A stretch of DNA of 64,000 nt from Halopseudomonas pelagia (GTDB lineage Bacteria; Pseudomonadota; Gammaproteobacteria; Pseudomonadales; Pseudomonadaceae): contig NZ_CP033116.1 of the NCBI RefSeq assembly GCF_009497895.1, forward strand, positions 1,302,001-1,366,000, read 5' to 3'. Position numbers and translations under genes: made by a program. Below the pieces are notes generated by a model. It was given only the letters and a program-made list of their open reading frames with translations. It ran no database searches and was not told the origin of the DNA. Of the stretch, positions 47,233 to 58,570 are shown in pieces (the stretch's first letter is position 1; each line of letters opens with the position of its first letter).

Positions 47233-48027
47233 ATGTCTGAACCTTTCTCCGCTAACGCCATCGGCGTGACCTGGCTGCAGGATGCTTATGCTTCTGCGGC
47301 CGAATCTCTGGCCAGGCAACTGGGTTTGCCCTGCGGCCAGGCGGATTCAGCAACCTGTTCGCTCTGGTTGCAGGTGGGCGAGCACGGTTTGAGTCTCCAG
47401 GCCAGCGGTCCTGACGCTCCGGGCGCGGTCAGGGTAGATTTTGTCGAAGGTGCAATGGCGCATCGGCGTCAGTTCGGCGGAGGCGCCGGGCAGATGGTGG
47501 CCAAAGCGGTGGGCTTGCGCGGTGTGATTCGGCCGAGCGTGCTGGATGCCACCGCAGGATTGGGGCGCGATGCCTTTGTGTTGGCGGCGCTGGGTTGTCA
47601 GGTGACGCTGATCGAGCGTCAGCCGGTGATCGCTGCACTGTTGGACGACGGGCTGCAACGTGCCCGCGCGGCCGGTGGCGAAGTGGCCGAGATCGCCGCG
47701 CGCATGCAGCTGATCCACGCGGATGCCATTGAGGCGATGGGTGCCTGGCAAGGGCAGATACCTCAGGTTGTCCACCTGGATCCGATGTTCCCGCACCGGG
47801 ACAAGTCTGCGCTGGTAAAAAAGGAAATGCGTCTGTTTCGGCCATTGGCGGGGGATGACCTGGATGCGCCAGCACTGCTGGCGGCGGCGTTGCAATTGGC
47901 TAGCCATCGCGTCGCGGTCAAACGCCCGCGCAAGGCATCCGCCATTGAGGGTGTATTACCCAGCGCTCAGCTCAATGGCCAGTCCAGCCGTTACGACATC
48001 TACGGCAAAAAGAAGCTCGAAGCCTGA
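47233..48027 (+). CDS. rsmJ: 16S rRNA (guanine-1516-N2)-methyltransferase
   Basis: RsmJ methylates G1516 of 16S rRNA. The 264-residue protein has the AdoMet motif [27 protein letters not shown], and the catalytic [21 protein letters not shown] segment. Its stop is two bases from the plsB stop on the other strand. Confidence 0.93.
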   Translation: MSEPFSANAIGVTWLQDAYASAAESLARQLGLPCGQADSATCSLWLQVGEHGLSLQASGPDAPGAVRVDFVEGAMAHRRQFGGGAGQMVAKAVGLRGVIRPSVLDATAGLGRDAFVLAALGCQVTLIERQPVIAALLDDGLQRARAAGGEVAEIAARMQLIHADAIEAMGAWQGQIPQVVHLDPMFPHRDKSALVKKEMRLFRPLAGDDLDAPALLAAALQLASHRVAVKRPRKASAIEGVLPSAQLNGQSSRYDIYGKKKLEA

Positions 48028-48029
48028 GC

Positions 48030-50528
48030 TTATGCCGGCTCCACAGGTGCGATGGGTGCGGTATTGGACGACCGTGCGACCTGCCGGATAGAGAGCCTGA
48101 TCTCTGCGCTCAATACCCGTTTTGCCGTGTTTTCAGCGATGTCCTCCAGGCCCGGCAGGTATTGCAGGCGGCCTTCGCTATCGGTCCTGATCACCTGCAG
48201 ATCATTCAGCCGCTGGATAAACTGACGAAACAGTGTCTTGTCGAAAAATTCCGGCGCGTTCAGCCCGTGCAGAATTGACAGGCGCTGGGCCATGACCGTG
48301 CAAAGTGTTTCCAGCTCCTCGGCGGTGAGGCTGCCGTTGGGATTGTTCAGCAGCAGAGCAGCGGCCATGTAGAAGCGTTCAAGCATTTGCAGAATGCTGC
48401 GAGCCAGTAGGCTAAGCAGTACGAATTCGCTGGAACTCGGGTCCGGCCGCTTGATCTGGCCCGCTTCTTCGCGCAACAGTCCTTCGGCAATCAAGCCGTC
48501 TATCCATGTGCTGATCACGCCGGGCAGTTCGGCGTCCTGCCATTGCAGAAAGAGTTCGCCCTGCAAATAGGGATAGATGGCGCTGACCAGCTTGTCGATC
48601 TGTTCGCGGCTCATGCGTGGATTGTTCAGGAACAGGCAAGCAATCAGCGCCGGCAGTGCTACCAGATGCAGCACGTTGTTGCGGTAGTAGGTCATCAGCA
48701 CCGCCTGCGGCTCATCCAGAAACAGGATCTCGCCCAATGCATCGGATTGGCGACCCATAAACTGCATGCCTTCGACATATTCAATCATTGCCTGGCCGTC
48801 CATATCGGGCAGGGTCATGCTTGGGCTGTAGGGTACCCGGCTCAGCAGCGACTTGTAGGTATTCAGCACACGCTTCAAGGCTGGCTCATCCAGCGCCAAC
48901 CGGCTGGTGGACAGCATAGCCAGTGCGACCATATTTACCGGATTGGCATCGGCGGCGGCATTGATGGCGTTGGCCAGACTGCGCGCCAGTTGCTTGGTGG
49001 TCTCCGAGAGCCATTCCGGGCGGTAGTCAGGGGCATAGTCGCGCTGCCGCCAGCCGGGCTGTTGCTGTTCAAGAAAGCCGTTCAGGGAGACCGGCTCACC
49101 AAAGTTGACCGCGACCTTGCCAAAACGCAATTTCAAAGCGGACAGCACCCGGAAGATATCAAAGAAGGATTCCTTTTTTTTCTCCTGGCCGCGTAGTTCG
49201 CCCAGATAGGTGCGGCCTTCCAATACCCGTTCGTAACCGACATAGACTGGAACGAAAACGATAGGCCGACGTGAGGAACGCAGATAACTGCGCAGGGTGA
49301 TGGCCAGCATGCCGGTCTTGGGGTTCAGCGTCCGGCCAGTGCGCGAGCGTCCGCCCTCGATAAAGTATTCGACCGGAAAGCCGCGGCTGAACAGGGTATG
49401 CAGGTATTCATTGAACACGGCGGTATACAGCTGGTTGCCTTTGAAGGTGCGGCGCATGAAAAAAGCGCCGCCGCGGCGCAATATGCCGCCGATTACCGGC
49501 ATGTTCAGGTTGATGCCGGCGGCAATATGCGGCGGCGTCAGGCTGTTTTGAAACAGGATATAGGACAACAGCAAATAATCGATGTGGCTGCGGTGGCAGG
49601 GCACATAGATGATCTCGTTACCCCGGGCAATGCGTTGCACCCGCTCTATGTGATTGATGCGGATGCCGTCATAGAGCTTATTCCAGAACCACGACAGCAC
49701 CACTTCCATAAAGCGAATGATGCTGTAGGTGAAATCCGAGGCGATCTCATTGGCATAGCGCGCCGCATCCTTGCGCGCCTTGGTCGGATCAACGCCTTTC
49801 TCCAGCGCCTCTTTTTCGATCGCCGCGCGCACCATCGGCGATTGCAACAGCCCTTTCAGCAGGGTGCGACGGTGTGACAGGTCGGGGCCGACCACGGCGC
49901 CGCGCTGCTGGCGGAAGTACACCCGCAGTAGCCGTCCAGTGCGGCGTACATGCCGCTCGTGACCCAATTGCTCGCCGACCAGCTCTTTGAGCGACAGGGC
50001 TTCGCCGAAGCGCACGCGGATCTTGCGGCCGTGCAGCAATATCGCCAGCAGTTTGCGCATGCGCCCGCCGACCGCCCAGTTATATGCAAACAGCAGCTTG
50101 ATCGGCGATGACTCGACATCGGGTGACTGCCCCCAGAACACGCTGACGGGGACTAGCTGTACTTCTTCGCGTTGGCGTTCCTCCACCGCGCTGATCGCGC
50201 GCAGCAAACGCGGGGACTGCCCACGCGGGTCGGGGCGCCCGACCCAGGCCTGCTCTTTGCTGAGGAAGGCGTAGGACTCCTGCTCCCCCAGTCCGCCAAC
50301 GGGGGCTCTTACCGGGCGCGGCAGGCCGGCTTTGCGGCATTCGCGGTCCAGAACGATCAGATCGGACAAGGATCGGTAGGGCAGCACATAGATGATCGGT
50401 GTGTCTCGATCCAGATGCAGATCAAAGGCAGCGTTGCCGATACTGTCCGATCGCGCCCAAAGGTAGAGTAAGCGGCGAAGTAAACCGAAGCGTAAGCGGC
50501 CGAAAAACGAAGAATAGACTGCGGGCAT
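48030..50528 (-). CDS. plsB: Glycerol-3-phosphate 1-O-acyltransferase
   Basis: PlsB makes lysophosphatidic acid from glycerol-3-phosphate and acyl-ACP or acyl-CoA at the inner membrane. The 832-residue protein has the acyltransferase blocks [15 protein letters not shown] (His312 and Asp317 of HX4D), [17 protein letters not shown] (391-399) and [10 protein letters not shown]. The ATG at 50528 gives the usual N-terminus ([20 protein letters not shown]) and follows GAGAG; a frame open to 50822 is spurious. Confidence 0.95.
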   Translation of the reverse strand: MPAVYSSFFGRLRFGLLRRLLYLWARSDSIGNAAFDLHLDRDTPIIYVLPYRSLSDLIVLDRECRKAGLPRPVRAPVGGLGEQESYAFLSKEQAWVGRPDPRGQSPRLLRAISAVEERQREEVQLVPVSVFWGQSPDVESSPIKLLFAYNWAVGGRMRKLLAILLHGRKIRVRFGEALSLKELVGEQLGHERHVRRTGRLLRVYFRQQRGAVVGPDLSHRRTLLKGLLQSPMVRAAIEKEALEKGVDPTKARKDAARYANEIASDFTYSIIRFMEVVLSWFWNKLYDGIRINHIERVQRIARGNEIIYVPCHRSHIDYLLLSYILFQNSLTPPHIAAGINLNMPVIGGILRRGGAFFMRRTFKGNQLYTAVFNEYLHTLFSRGFPVEYFIEGGRSRTGRTLNPKTGMLAITLRSYLRSSRRPIVFVPVYVGYERVLEGRTYLGELRGQEKKKESFFDIFRVLSALKLRFGKVAVNFGEPVSLNGFLEQQQPGWRQRDYAPDYRPEWLSETTKQLARSLANAINAAADANPVNMVALAMLSTSRLALDEPALKRVLNTYKSLLSRVPYSPSMTLPDMDGQAMIEYVEGMQFMGRQSDALGEILFLDEPQAVLMTYYRNNVLHLVALPALIACLFLNNPRMSREQIDKLVSAIYPYLQGELFLQWQDAELPGVISTWIDGLIAEGLLREEAGQIKRPDPSSSEFVLLSLLARSILQMLERFYMAAALLLNNPNGSLTAEELETLCTVMAQRLSILHGLNAPEFFDKTLFRQFIQRLNDLQVIRTDSEGRLQYLPGLEDIAENTAKRVLSAEIRLSIRQVARSSNTAPIAPVEPA

Positions 50529-50898
50529 GGGGCTCTCTGGAGGATGTGCTGATGCGTGGCTGGTGCAACCAGACCTATGTAATGGAAGGGATTCTAGCGC
50601 TTTTAACATCCGGTTACAGCTCATGCCATCATCAGGCTTGGTGATCCCCCGCCACAAGGCTTGAAATCCCCTGCACGCGTTCATATAGTCACTGCCTTGA
50701 GCGCTGATACATGCCTCGCTGTCACTGTGGGACAGGCCGAGGACGCTGCCTCGGCGATCCAACCCCGTAGGGTGTTTGAACGTCCGCGTCCGGTTTATTT
50801 CTATCCCCCCACGCTGCAGCATTCAATGTATCCTTGCGCGTTACATTGCCCGCCCGTACGCGGTGCAATCGACTATCTGGGGGAATCGGAAGAGGCCA
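50529..50898. other. Non-coding gap between plsB and the Gld-like operon
   Basis: A 370-base divergent intergenic region. It holds a perfect GC-rich hairpin GCCGAGG-ACGCTG-CCTCGGC at 50736-50755 and a TTGAAC at 50776-50781 that may be a -35 element for the operon, without a clear -10. I see no RNA gene. Short ORFs here have no support. Confidence 0.5.
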
Positions 50899-51828
50899 AT
50901 GATAAACATAAATAGCCTGACCAAACGCTTTGGCGAGCACGTCGCTGTGGACAATCTGTCCTTTGCTGTGAGTCCGGGGGAAGTGCTCGGCTTTCTTGGC
51001 CCTAACGGTGCCGGTAAATCCACCACCATGAAGATGCTCACCGGTTTTCTGACGCCTGATGGCGGCTCGGCCTCGGTCTGTGGCTTTGATATCCAGACCC
51101 AGACCTTGCAGGCCCAGCAGCAGATGGGCTATCTGCCGGAAGGCGCCCCCTGCTACGGCGACATGCGTGTTAAGCGCTTCCTCGAATTTATTGCTGAAAT
51201 TCGTGGTTACAGCGGTGCTGAAAAGCATAAGCGGGTCGCCTGGGCTGCTGAGCAGTTGGAGCTGCAAGCGGTGATGGGGCAGAGCATCGAGACCCTGTCC
51301 AAGGGCTTCAAGCGCCGGGTGGGCCTGGCCCAGGCGATTCTGCATGATCCCAAGGTGTTGATCCTCGATGAGCCTACCGATGGGCTGGATCCCAACCAGA
51401 AATTCCAGGTGCGCAAGCTGATCCAGCAACTGGCTGAGGGCAGCAACAAGATCGTGGTCATCTCCACACATATTCTCGAAGAAGTCAGCGCAGTCTGCAG
51501 CCGTGCGGTGGTGATTGCCCACGGGCGCCTGCTCGCCGATGGCACCCCGGACGAGCTGGAAGCGCGCTCGCGCTACCACCAGGCAGTCACCGTGGATCTT
51601 GCGCAACCGGTTGATAGCCTGCCATTGCTGGCCTTGCCAGGCGTGCTGGAGGTTGAAAGTCAGCGGGATGGGCAACTGCTTACCGTGCTGGCCAAGCCAG
51701 GCGACGTTATCTTCCCGGCGGTGGGGCAATATGCCCGTGAGCATAACTGGCCGGTTCGCGAGCTTTCGGTAGAGCGCGGTCGTCTGGATGAAGTCTTCCG
51801 TCGTCTGACTGCGGAGGAGGCGGCATGA
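50899..51828 (+). CDS. ABC transporter ATP-binding protein (GldA-like)
   Basis: A 309-residue ATPase with Walker A GPNGAGKST, signature LSKGFKRRVGLAQAI, Walker B VLILDEPTDGLDP and a C-terminal accessory domain. The ATG at 50899 follows GGAAGAGG. It resembles GldA of Bacteroidetes gliding motility and Nod/Nos-type drug exporters. The next gene overlaps by four bases and encodes the matching permease. Confidence 0.9.
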   Translation: MININSLTKRFGEHVAVDNLSFAVSPGEVLGFLGPNGAGKSTTMKMLTGFLTPDGGSASVCGFDIQTQTLQAQQQMGYLPEGAPCYGDMRVKRFLEFIAEIRGYSGAEKHKRVAWAAEQLELQAVMGQSIETLSKGFKRRVGLAQAILHDPKVLILDEPTDGLDPNQKFQVRKLIQQLAEGSNKIVVISTHILEEVSAVCSRAVVIAHGRLLADGTPDELEARSRYHQAVTVDLAQPVDSLPLLALPGVLEVESQRDGQLLTVLAKPGDVIFPAVGQYAREHNWPVRELSVERGRLDEVFRRLTAEEAA

Positions 51829-52559
51829 AAAATCTCGGTGTGATTTTCAAACGCGAGCTCGGCAGCTATTTCTCTACACCCCTGGCGTATATTTTCATCG
51901 TCATTTTTCTGGTCCTGTCGGCAGTCTTCACCTTTTATCTGGGTGGTTTCTACGAGAGCGGTCAGGCTGATCTGAATGCCTTCTTCAACTTCCATCCCTG
52001 GTTGTACCTGTTCCTGGTGCCGGCTGTGGCCATGCGTCTGTGGGCTGAGGAGCGCAAGTCAGGCACCATCGAGTTGCTGATGACCTTGCCGGTATCGCGT
52101 TCCGACATGGTGCTGGGCAAGTTTCTTGCGGCCTGGGTGTTTATCGGTATCGCCTTGCTGCTGACCTTCCCCATCATCATCACGGTCAACTATCTCGGCG
52201 CCCCTGATAATGGTGCGATCTTCACCGGCTACCTGGGCAGTTGGTTGCTGGCTGGTGGCTACCTGGCGATAGGTTCCTGCATGTCGGCACTGACCAAGAA
52301 CCAGGTCATCGCCTTTATCGTCAGCGTGGTGGCCTGCTTCATCTTTATCGTCAGCGGCTTTTCACTATGGCTGGACCTGTTTACCGGTTGGGCACCTCAA
52401 TGGTTGCTTGACGCCATTGCCTCACTCAGTTTCCTGATTCGTTTTGACGCCATCAGTAAAGGCGTTCTGGACCTGCGTGACTTGCTGTATTTCGTATCGC
52501 TCATGGCTGTGTGGTTGCTGGCTACGGCGATTGTCATCGACCTGAAAAAGGCCGATTGA
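51825..52559 (+). CDS. ABC transporter permease (GldF-like)
   Basis: A 244-residue protein with about six membrane helices of the ABC-2 type: an N-terminal helix (YFSTPLAYIFIVIFLVLSAVF), then RLWAEERKSGTIELLMTLPVSRSDMVLGKF, the typical ABC-2 loop. The ATG at 51825 overlaps the ATPase gene's stop. The next gene encodes a GldG-like protein, confirming a Gld-type system. Confidence 0.88.
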   Translation: MKNLGVIFKRELGSYFSTPLAYIFIVIFLVLSAVFTFYLGGFYESGQADLNAFFNFHPWLYLFLVPAVAMRLWAEERKSGTIELLMTLPVSRSDMVLGKFLAAWVFIGIALLLTFPIIITVNYLGAPDNGAIFTGYLGSWLLAGGYLAIGSCMSALTKNQVIAFIVSVVACFIFIVSGFSLWLDLFTGWAPQWLLDAIASLSFLIRFDAISKGVLDLRDLLYFVSLMAVWLLATAIVIDLKKAD

Positions 52560-52577
52560 GGCGAAGGGGACATAAGA

Positions 52578-54425
52578 ATGAAACGTTTAATGTATTCGGG
52601 TACCGGTTTGCTGGTACTGCTGTTGGCCTTTGTTGCCTTCAATATGGCCTCCAACGTGCTGCTGCCGGGCGCACGGCTGGATCTGACCGAACAGAAATTG
52701 TTCACCATTTCCGATGGCACGCGGGAGATCCTCACCGAGCTGGAAGAGCCGATCACCCTGTATTTCTTTTTCTCCGACCGGGCCAGCAAGGACATGGTCA
52801 TCCTGCGTAACTATGCGCGGCGCGTGGAAGAGTTACTGAAGGAATACGAGCGGGTAGCCGACGGCAAGATAAAGCTGCAGATCATCGATCCACAACCCTT
52901 TTCCGAGGCGGAAGATCGGGCAGCGGAGTTTGGCTTGCAGGATATTCCATTGCCGCAGAGCGGTGAAAAGCTGTATTTCGGTCTGGCGGGCACCAATCCG
53001 GTGGCTGAACGTGAGGTCATTCCGTTCTTTTCCCTGGAGCAGGAAGGCTTGCTGGAGTACGAGCTGAGCCGTTTGATCAACAGCCTTTCACAGGCGGAAA
53101 AGCCGCAGGTCGGCTTGCTCAGCGGGTTGCCCATGACCGGTGGAACCAATCCGATGACCGGGCAAGCGTCTGCACCTTGGGTGGCGCTGGAGCAAGTCCG
53201 GCAGCTATTCAACATTCAAAACCTGGAGCATGACATGGACCAGGTGCCGGAAGATGTTGATGTGTTGCTCCTGGTTCACCCCAAAGCCATGACTGAAACA
53301 GCCTTGAACGCGGTGGACCAGTTTGTTCTGCGCGGCGGCAAGTTGCTGGCCTTTATTGACCCGCTGGCCGAGTCGGACCAGAGCCGGGAGGCGATGATGG
53401 AGGGTATGGCCGATGGCAAGTCGTCCGACCTTTCCCCTTTGCTGAAAAACTGGGGTGTCGATTTCAATCCTGAGCGGGTGGTGCTGGACGCGCGGTTGGG
53501 TATGTCGGTTGGCCGTGGCGAAGGCCAACTGCCGGCCCGACATATTGGCTGGCTGGAAGTAGAGCCTGAGCAATTGAACAATGAAGATACGGTCACCGCA
53601 CCGTTGAGCCTGGTCACTGTGGCGACCGCCGGCGCTTTGAAGCACGTGGAAGGCGCGCAAACGACCTTTACTCCGCTGCTCTCGAGTACGGCCAACAGCG
53701 CTTTGGTAGCGAGCAGCGCCTTCTCGGGCATGGAAGATCCTGAAGTACTGCTGGACGGCTTTGAAGCGGATGACCAGGTCTATCATTTCGCCGCACGTAT
53801 TCAGGGCCCGGCCACGTCCGCCTACCCTGAAGGGCTGGAAGGAATTGAGCCGGGTGTTCAATCTGCCGACAACATCAACGTCATGGTGGTCGCGGATACT
53901 GATCTGCTGACCGACCGGATGTGGGTGCAGGTGCAGGACTTCTTCGGTCAACGTGTTCCTCAGCCTTGGGCAGACAACGGTGGGTTGCTGATCAATGCGC
54001 TGGATAACCTGTCTGGCTCCGAGGCGCTGATCAGTGTGCGTTCGCGCGGCAACTTCAGCCGTCCGTTTACCGTGGTGGAAGATCTGCAGCGCGCTGCCGA
54101 GCGCCGCTACCGTGCCAGCGAGCAACGCTTGCAAGCTCAACTGGCGGAGACGGAGCAGCAGCTGGCTCAGTTGCAGCAGGGCCAGGACCCAACCCAGATG
54201 CTGGAGATGACGGCTGAGCAAGAGCAGGCCGTGCAGCGCTTCCTGGATGAGAAGCTGCAGATTCGCAAGCAGTTGCGCGATGTTCGCTTTCAGTTAAACG
54301 CCGATATCGAGCGTCTTGGTACTTGGTTGAAGGTGATCAATATTGCCCTGGTGCCAGCGTTATTGACTCTGGGTGTCCTGATCTGGTGGGTGGTTGCACG
54401 TATTCGCCGCCGCCGGTCGGTATAG
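52578..54425 (+). CDS. GldG-like auxiliary transport protein
   Basis: A 615-residue protein with an N-terminal membrane helix (about residues 8-28), a large extracytoplasmic domain with ABC-type uncharacterised transport features (TLYFFFSDRASKDMVILRNYARRVEELLKEY, LVHPKAMTETALNAVDQFVLRGGKLLAFIDP), a coiled coil (about 515-585) and a C-terminal helix (about 588-608). The ATG at 52578 follows GCGAAGGGG. This class is found with GldA/GldF-like pairs; the transported substrate is unknown. Confidence 0.85.
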   Translation: MKRLMYSGTGLLVLLLAFVAFNMASNVLLPGARLDLTEQKLFTISDGTREILTELEEPITLYFFFSDRASKDMVILRNYARRVEELLKEYERVADGKIKLQIIDPQPFSEAEDRAAEFGLQDIPLPQSGEKLYFGLAGTNPVAEREVIPFFSLEQEGLLEYELSRLINSLSQAEKPQVGLLSGLPMTGGTNPMTGQASAPWVALEQVRQLFNIQNLEHDMDQVPEDVDVLLLVHPKAMTETALNAVDQFVLRGGKLLAFIDPLAESDQSREAMMEGMADGKSSDLSPLLKNWGVDFNPERVVLDARLGMSVGRGEGQLPARHIGWLEVEPEQLNNEDTVTAPLSLVTVATAGALKHVEGAQTTFTPLLSSTANSALVASSAFSGMEDPEVLLDGFEADDQVYHFAARIQGPATSAYPEGLEGIEPGVQSADNINVMVVADTDLLTDRMWVQVQDFFGQRVPQPWADNGGLLINALDNLSGSEALISVRSRGNFSRPFTVVEDLQRAAERRYRASEQRLQAQLAETEQQLAQLQQGQDPTQMLEMTAEQEQAVQRFLDEKLQIRKQLRDVRFQLNADIERLGTWLKVINIALVPALLTLGVLIWWVVARIRRRRSV

Positions 54426-54437
54426 GGAGTCGCTGCC

Positions 54438-55421
54438 ATGAAAGTGAAACTGATAGCCGTTCTGGCCGTGATATCCATATTGCTGATCGCTGTCGCGTTG
54501 CAACAGCAGAACGATGCCCGGGTGGATGATCTGCAAAGCCGTCAGTTGCTCTCAGAGGAACAACTGGCTGTCGTCAATCAGATGGATAACCTGGTTGTAG
54601 CCAAGGCCGGCGTCGAAGTCGAGGTGGTGCGTGACGGCGGTCGCTGGGGCGTGGTCAGTAAAAATATGTTCCCGGCCCAGCCGGAACGAATTGCGGCTCT
54701 GCTCCATGCGGTGCGTGGTGCGCGGGTGACCGCGTCGCAGACGGATAATCCCGACTATCACGCGCGCCTGGGGCTGGACATGAGCGCGCCGCAAAACGCT
54801 ACTCTGCAGGTGACCATGGCCGCGGGTGAAGAGTCGGTCGGCATCATCTATGGCAACCCTGTCGGCAGTGGTCAGGTGGTGCGCTTTGCCGATGAAAATC
54901 AGGTATGGCTGATCAACCGGCCCTTTGGCATGACTGTCAGCGATGTGGAGTGGCTGGATCTGCAGGTAACACAGATCCCGATGACGCAGGCAGCGTCGGC
55001 ACGCTGGACTCATGCCGATGGCGAGGTGTTAGAGGTAGAAAAGGCCAAGGAAGGGGATTACAACTTCCGTCTGGCCGGGCTTGAGCAGGCCGACCAGCAG
55101 GGTAATGAGCGCTGGACCAACAGCATGGTGCTGGCGCTTATCGATCTGCGCGCCCAGGATGTGAAACTGCGCTCCGAGCTGGAGCTCGACGAGCCGATGC
55201 TGCAGATGCAAGTGACGACCTGGAGTGGCGCTGAATTGGAAGCCAGCCTGTATGACATCGATGGAAAGTATTGGTTATTGCTGGACCATTTCGAGCAGCC
55301 TGAGGACAGCAATCTGGGCGTCAATACCGATGAGCGCTGGGCCTTTCAACTGGGCATTGGGCAGGTGGAAAGCCTGAACAAGCGCCAGTCCGATATTGTT
55401 CGGGGTGGCGAGTCCGACTAG
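54438..55421 (+). CDS. DUF4340 domain protein
   Basis: A 327-residue protein with an N-terminal membrane helix (about residues 3-20) and a periplasmic beta-rich domain of DUF4340 type (VVAKAGVEVEVVRDGGRWGV, DYHARLGLDMSAPQ, WLINRPFGMTVSDVEWLD). It ends the Gld-like operon and is followed by a terminator. Its role in the transporter is unknown. Confidence 0.85.
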   Translation: MKVKLIAVLAVISILLIAVALQQQNDARVDDLQSRQLLSEEQLAVVNQMDNLVVAKAGVEVEVVRDGGRWGVVSKNMFPAQPERIAALLHAVRGARVTASQTDNPDYHARLGLDMSAPQNATLQVTMAAGEESVGIIYGNPVGSGQVVRFADENQVWLINRPFGMTVSDVEWLDLQVTQIPMTQAASARWTHADGEVLEVEKAKEGDYNFRLAGLEQADQQGNERWTNSMVLALIDLRAQDVKLRSELELDEPMLQMQVTTWSGAELEASLYDIDGKYWLLLDHFEQPEDSNLGVNTDERWAFQLGIGQVESLNKRQSDIVRGGESD

Positions 55422-55440
55422 TGTTCTTTTCGTTGTGACA

Positions 55441-55474
55441 AAAGCCCGCGTGTTTTTAACTGCGGGCTTTTTGC
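55441..55474 (+). terminator. Rho-independent terminator of the Gld-like operon
   Basis: AAAGCCCGC (55441-55449) pairs with GCGGGCTTT (55462-55470), followed by TTT. It lies 19 bases after the last stop codon. Confidence 0.88.
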
Positions 55475-55520
55475 ATTTCGGGCTGGTCGGTAATTGGTTG
55501 GCACTGGTTTCGTGTGGGGT

Positions 55521-55630
55521 AGGCCGATTGCCCTGGACCGCTGCACGACACGCTACTAGCCATCCATGGAGCTCGTCGGTGCACATCCCTGTGCACCGAC
55601 GGTCATGCAGCGGTCCAGGGCAACCGGCCT
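55521..55630 (+). repeat. Compound inverted repeat, copy 3
   Basis: The outer arms 55521-55548 and 55603-55630 pair at 26 of 28 positions. The core has GACACGCTAC, AGCC, TCCATGG and GCTC as in copies 1 and 2, and the inner hairpin GTCGGTGCACA-TCCC-TGTGCACCGAC (55575-55600). Both arm pairs differ in sequence from copies 1 and 2 but keep pairing; the TCCC loop is the same. It lies in the gap between the DUF4340 gene and trxC. Confidence 0.8.
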
Positions 55631-55685
55631 CGTAAGGACTTGGGGCCGCCTTCATTTCGCTAATCGATTGAATCGCTGCGCGGAT

Positions 55686-56108
55686 CTATCCAAGTTGCTG
55701 GTAAACCCACTTCATAAATTCGCCCGGTGGAAGTGCGCCGTTGATGCGGGTCACTTCCTGGCCGCCGCGTAATACCATCAAGGTCGGGATGCTGCGGATG
55801 CTGTAGCGCGCGGCCAGCGCCTGTTCTTCTTCGGTATTGATCTTGAGGAACTGGGCTTTCGGGCCAGCGGCTGCGGCGGCTTTTTCAAAGGTCGGTGCGA
55901 ACTGCAGACAGGGGCCGCACCAGGGTGCCCAGAAGTCCAGGATCAGCGGCAGGTCGGATGAGGCATGAGCATTGAACTGGGTACTGTTGACCGGTATCGG
56001 TTGATCCGTCAACAAAGGCTGCTTGCAGGCGCCGCAGTTGGGGTCGTCCGCCAGGCGGTCTTGTTCAATCCGGTTTTTGCGATGGCAGTGGGCGCAGGCA
56101 ATGATCAT
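55686..56108 (-). CDS. trxC: Thioredoxin 2
   Basis: TrxC is a cytoplasmic thioredoxin used in oxidative stress. The 140-residue protein has an N-terminal zinc finger with two CxxC pairs (CAHC and CGAC) and the active site WCGPC in a thioredoxin fold ending KWVYQQLG. The start ATG is at 56108. The neighbouring minus-strand genes are unrelated by function. Confidence 0.95.
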   Translation of the reverse strand: MIIACAHCHRKNRIEQDRLADDPNCGACKQPLLTDQPIPVNSTQFNAHASSDLPLILDFWAPWCGPCLQFAPTFEKAAAAAGPKAQFLKINTEEEQALAARYSIRSIPTLMVLRGGQEVTRINGALPPGEFMKWVYQQLG

Positions 56109-56145
56109 GGGTAGGCACTCTTTTGCTGTTGGCTAATCCGCTGAC

Positions 56146-56532
56146 TCAGGGCTTCATCGCCCAGATAAACTCGCTTTCGCCTTCACTGGTCACTTTCAGC
56201 CAGCGATCAGGGTCGTCATCACTCTGGTCTTCGGACCAACCGCCTACGGAGCAACGGACTTCCTGGCCAAGGCCCGCATTGACGGCGCGAGCACAATCCC
56301 GATCGGTTTCCCAGGGGGTACTGTCGCTGTCGAACCAGACGCTGGCCCATTTGCCGGCGGCCTTGCGCACGATCATCAATGGGATGGTTTGGCCATCCAG
56401 CGTCAATGTGCCGCGACGGGTCAGCTCGTTCCAGGGCTTGAGCTGCAGCGGGCCTATCTGGCTGTTCAGCCATTCGGTCAACGCGTCCAAGTGCTCTTCG
56501 CGCAGGTAAATCTCTATATCAGGTTGGCGCAC
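56146..56532 (-). CDS. Conserved hypothetical protein
   Basis: A 128-residue soluble protein (MRQPDIEIYLREEHLDALTEWLNSQIGPLQLKPWNELTRRGTLTLDGQTIPLMIV...GKWASVWFDSDSTPWETDRDCARA). The start is GTG at 56532, after AGAGGA. I recognise no family or catalytic motif. It lies between trxC and rlmA on the same strand, 11 bases from rlmA, so it may be co-transcribed with rlmA. Confidence 0.75.
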   Translation of the reverse strand: MRQPDIEIYLREEHLDALTEWLNSQIGPLQLKPWNELTRRGTLTLDGQTIPLMIVRKAAGKWASVWFDSDSTPWETDRDCARAVNAGLGQEVRCSVGGWSEDQSDDDPDRWLKVTSEGESEFIWAMKP

Positions 56533-56543
56533 GGGCAGTCCTC

Positions 56544-57346
56544 TCAGGAGCGTTGCAGCAATACCAGCCGCATGGCGACTTCCAGCGACGGCAGCCCGGT
56601 TTCCAGCAGAGCCTGCTGACGTTCGGGGCGGCTGCGGAAGCCATGCGGTGTCATGCCGATCAGGTTGGCCAGGTCGGCCGGGTTCAGGTTCAAAGCATAG
56701 CGCAGGGTCTGATCATTGACGATCTGCATACCCTCAGGTAATGCCTTGATCAATTCCGGGGTCGGATGAATGCTGTCATACAGGTTTTCGCGCAGGCTCA
56801 TCAGATGGTCGGCATCCGGGCCGACCAGTAGCACATGACCACCGGGTTTGAGTGTGCGCAGGCACTCGTCCCAGCTCCAGGGACTGAAGACGCACAACGC
56901 AGCATCCAGACTGGCCTCGGGCACCGGTAATCGGGCACTGGAGGCAACCAGCCACTGAATCTCTCGGCTGCGTCGGCAGGCCTTGAGGATGGCGTCTTTG
57001 CTTATATCCAGCCCGGCGACCTGACATTGCGGCAGTGCGGCGGCCAGGCGCGCACTGTAGTAGCCTTCGCCACAGCCCATGTCCAGCAAGGTCTCGGGTG
57101 CATGCTCGGTAAAGATCTGATTGATACGGTCGCTGACCGGCTGATAATGGCCGCCATCCAGAAACGCCTGGCGGCAGGCGAGCATGGCCGGGGTGTCGCC
57201 GGGCTGGCGGCTGTTCTTGTGTTGCACCAGCAGCAGATTGAGGTAGCCCTGACGCGCCTGATCGTAGCCATGGCCGTTGTCGCAGTACCAGTGTTTATCC
57301 TGCGCGCTCAACAATGCCTGGCAGTGGGGGCAAATCAGTCTCAGCA

Positions 57347-57347
<1 letters not shown>
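56544..57347 (-). CDS. rlmA: 23S rRNA (guanine-745-N1)-methyltransferase
   Basis: RlmA methylates G745 of 23S rRNA. The 267-residue protein has an N-terminal zinc finger (CPHC...CDNGH), the AdoMet motif LLDMGCGEGYYSARLA and VFSPWSWDECLRTLKPGGHVLLVGP. Its ATG overlaps the dapE stop (TGATG), implying coupling. Confidence 0.92.
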
Positions 57348-58540
<1,193 letters not shown>

Positions 58541-58570
58541 TCAGGGCTGGGCCTACTGGTTTAGAGCATG

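Noticed and set aside
50529..50822. 98-residue N-terminal extension of plsB
   Set aside because: It has no hydrophobic or conserved content and the family N-terminus begins at 50528 with a fair ribosome site.
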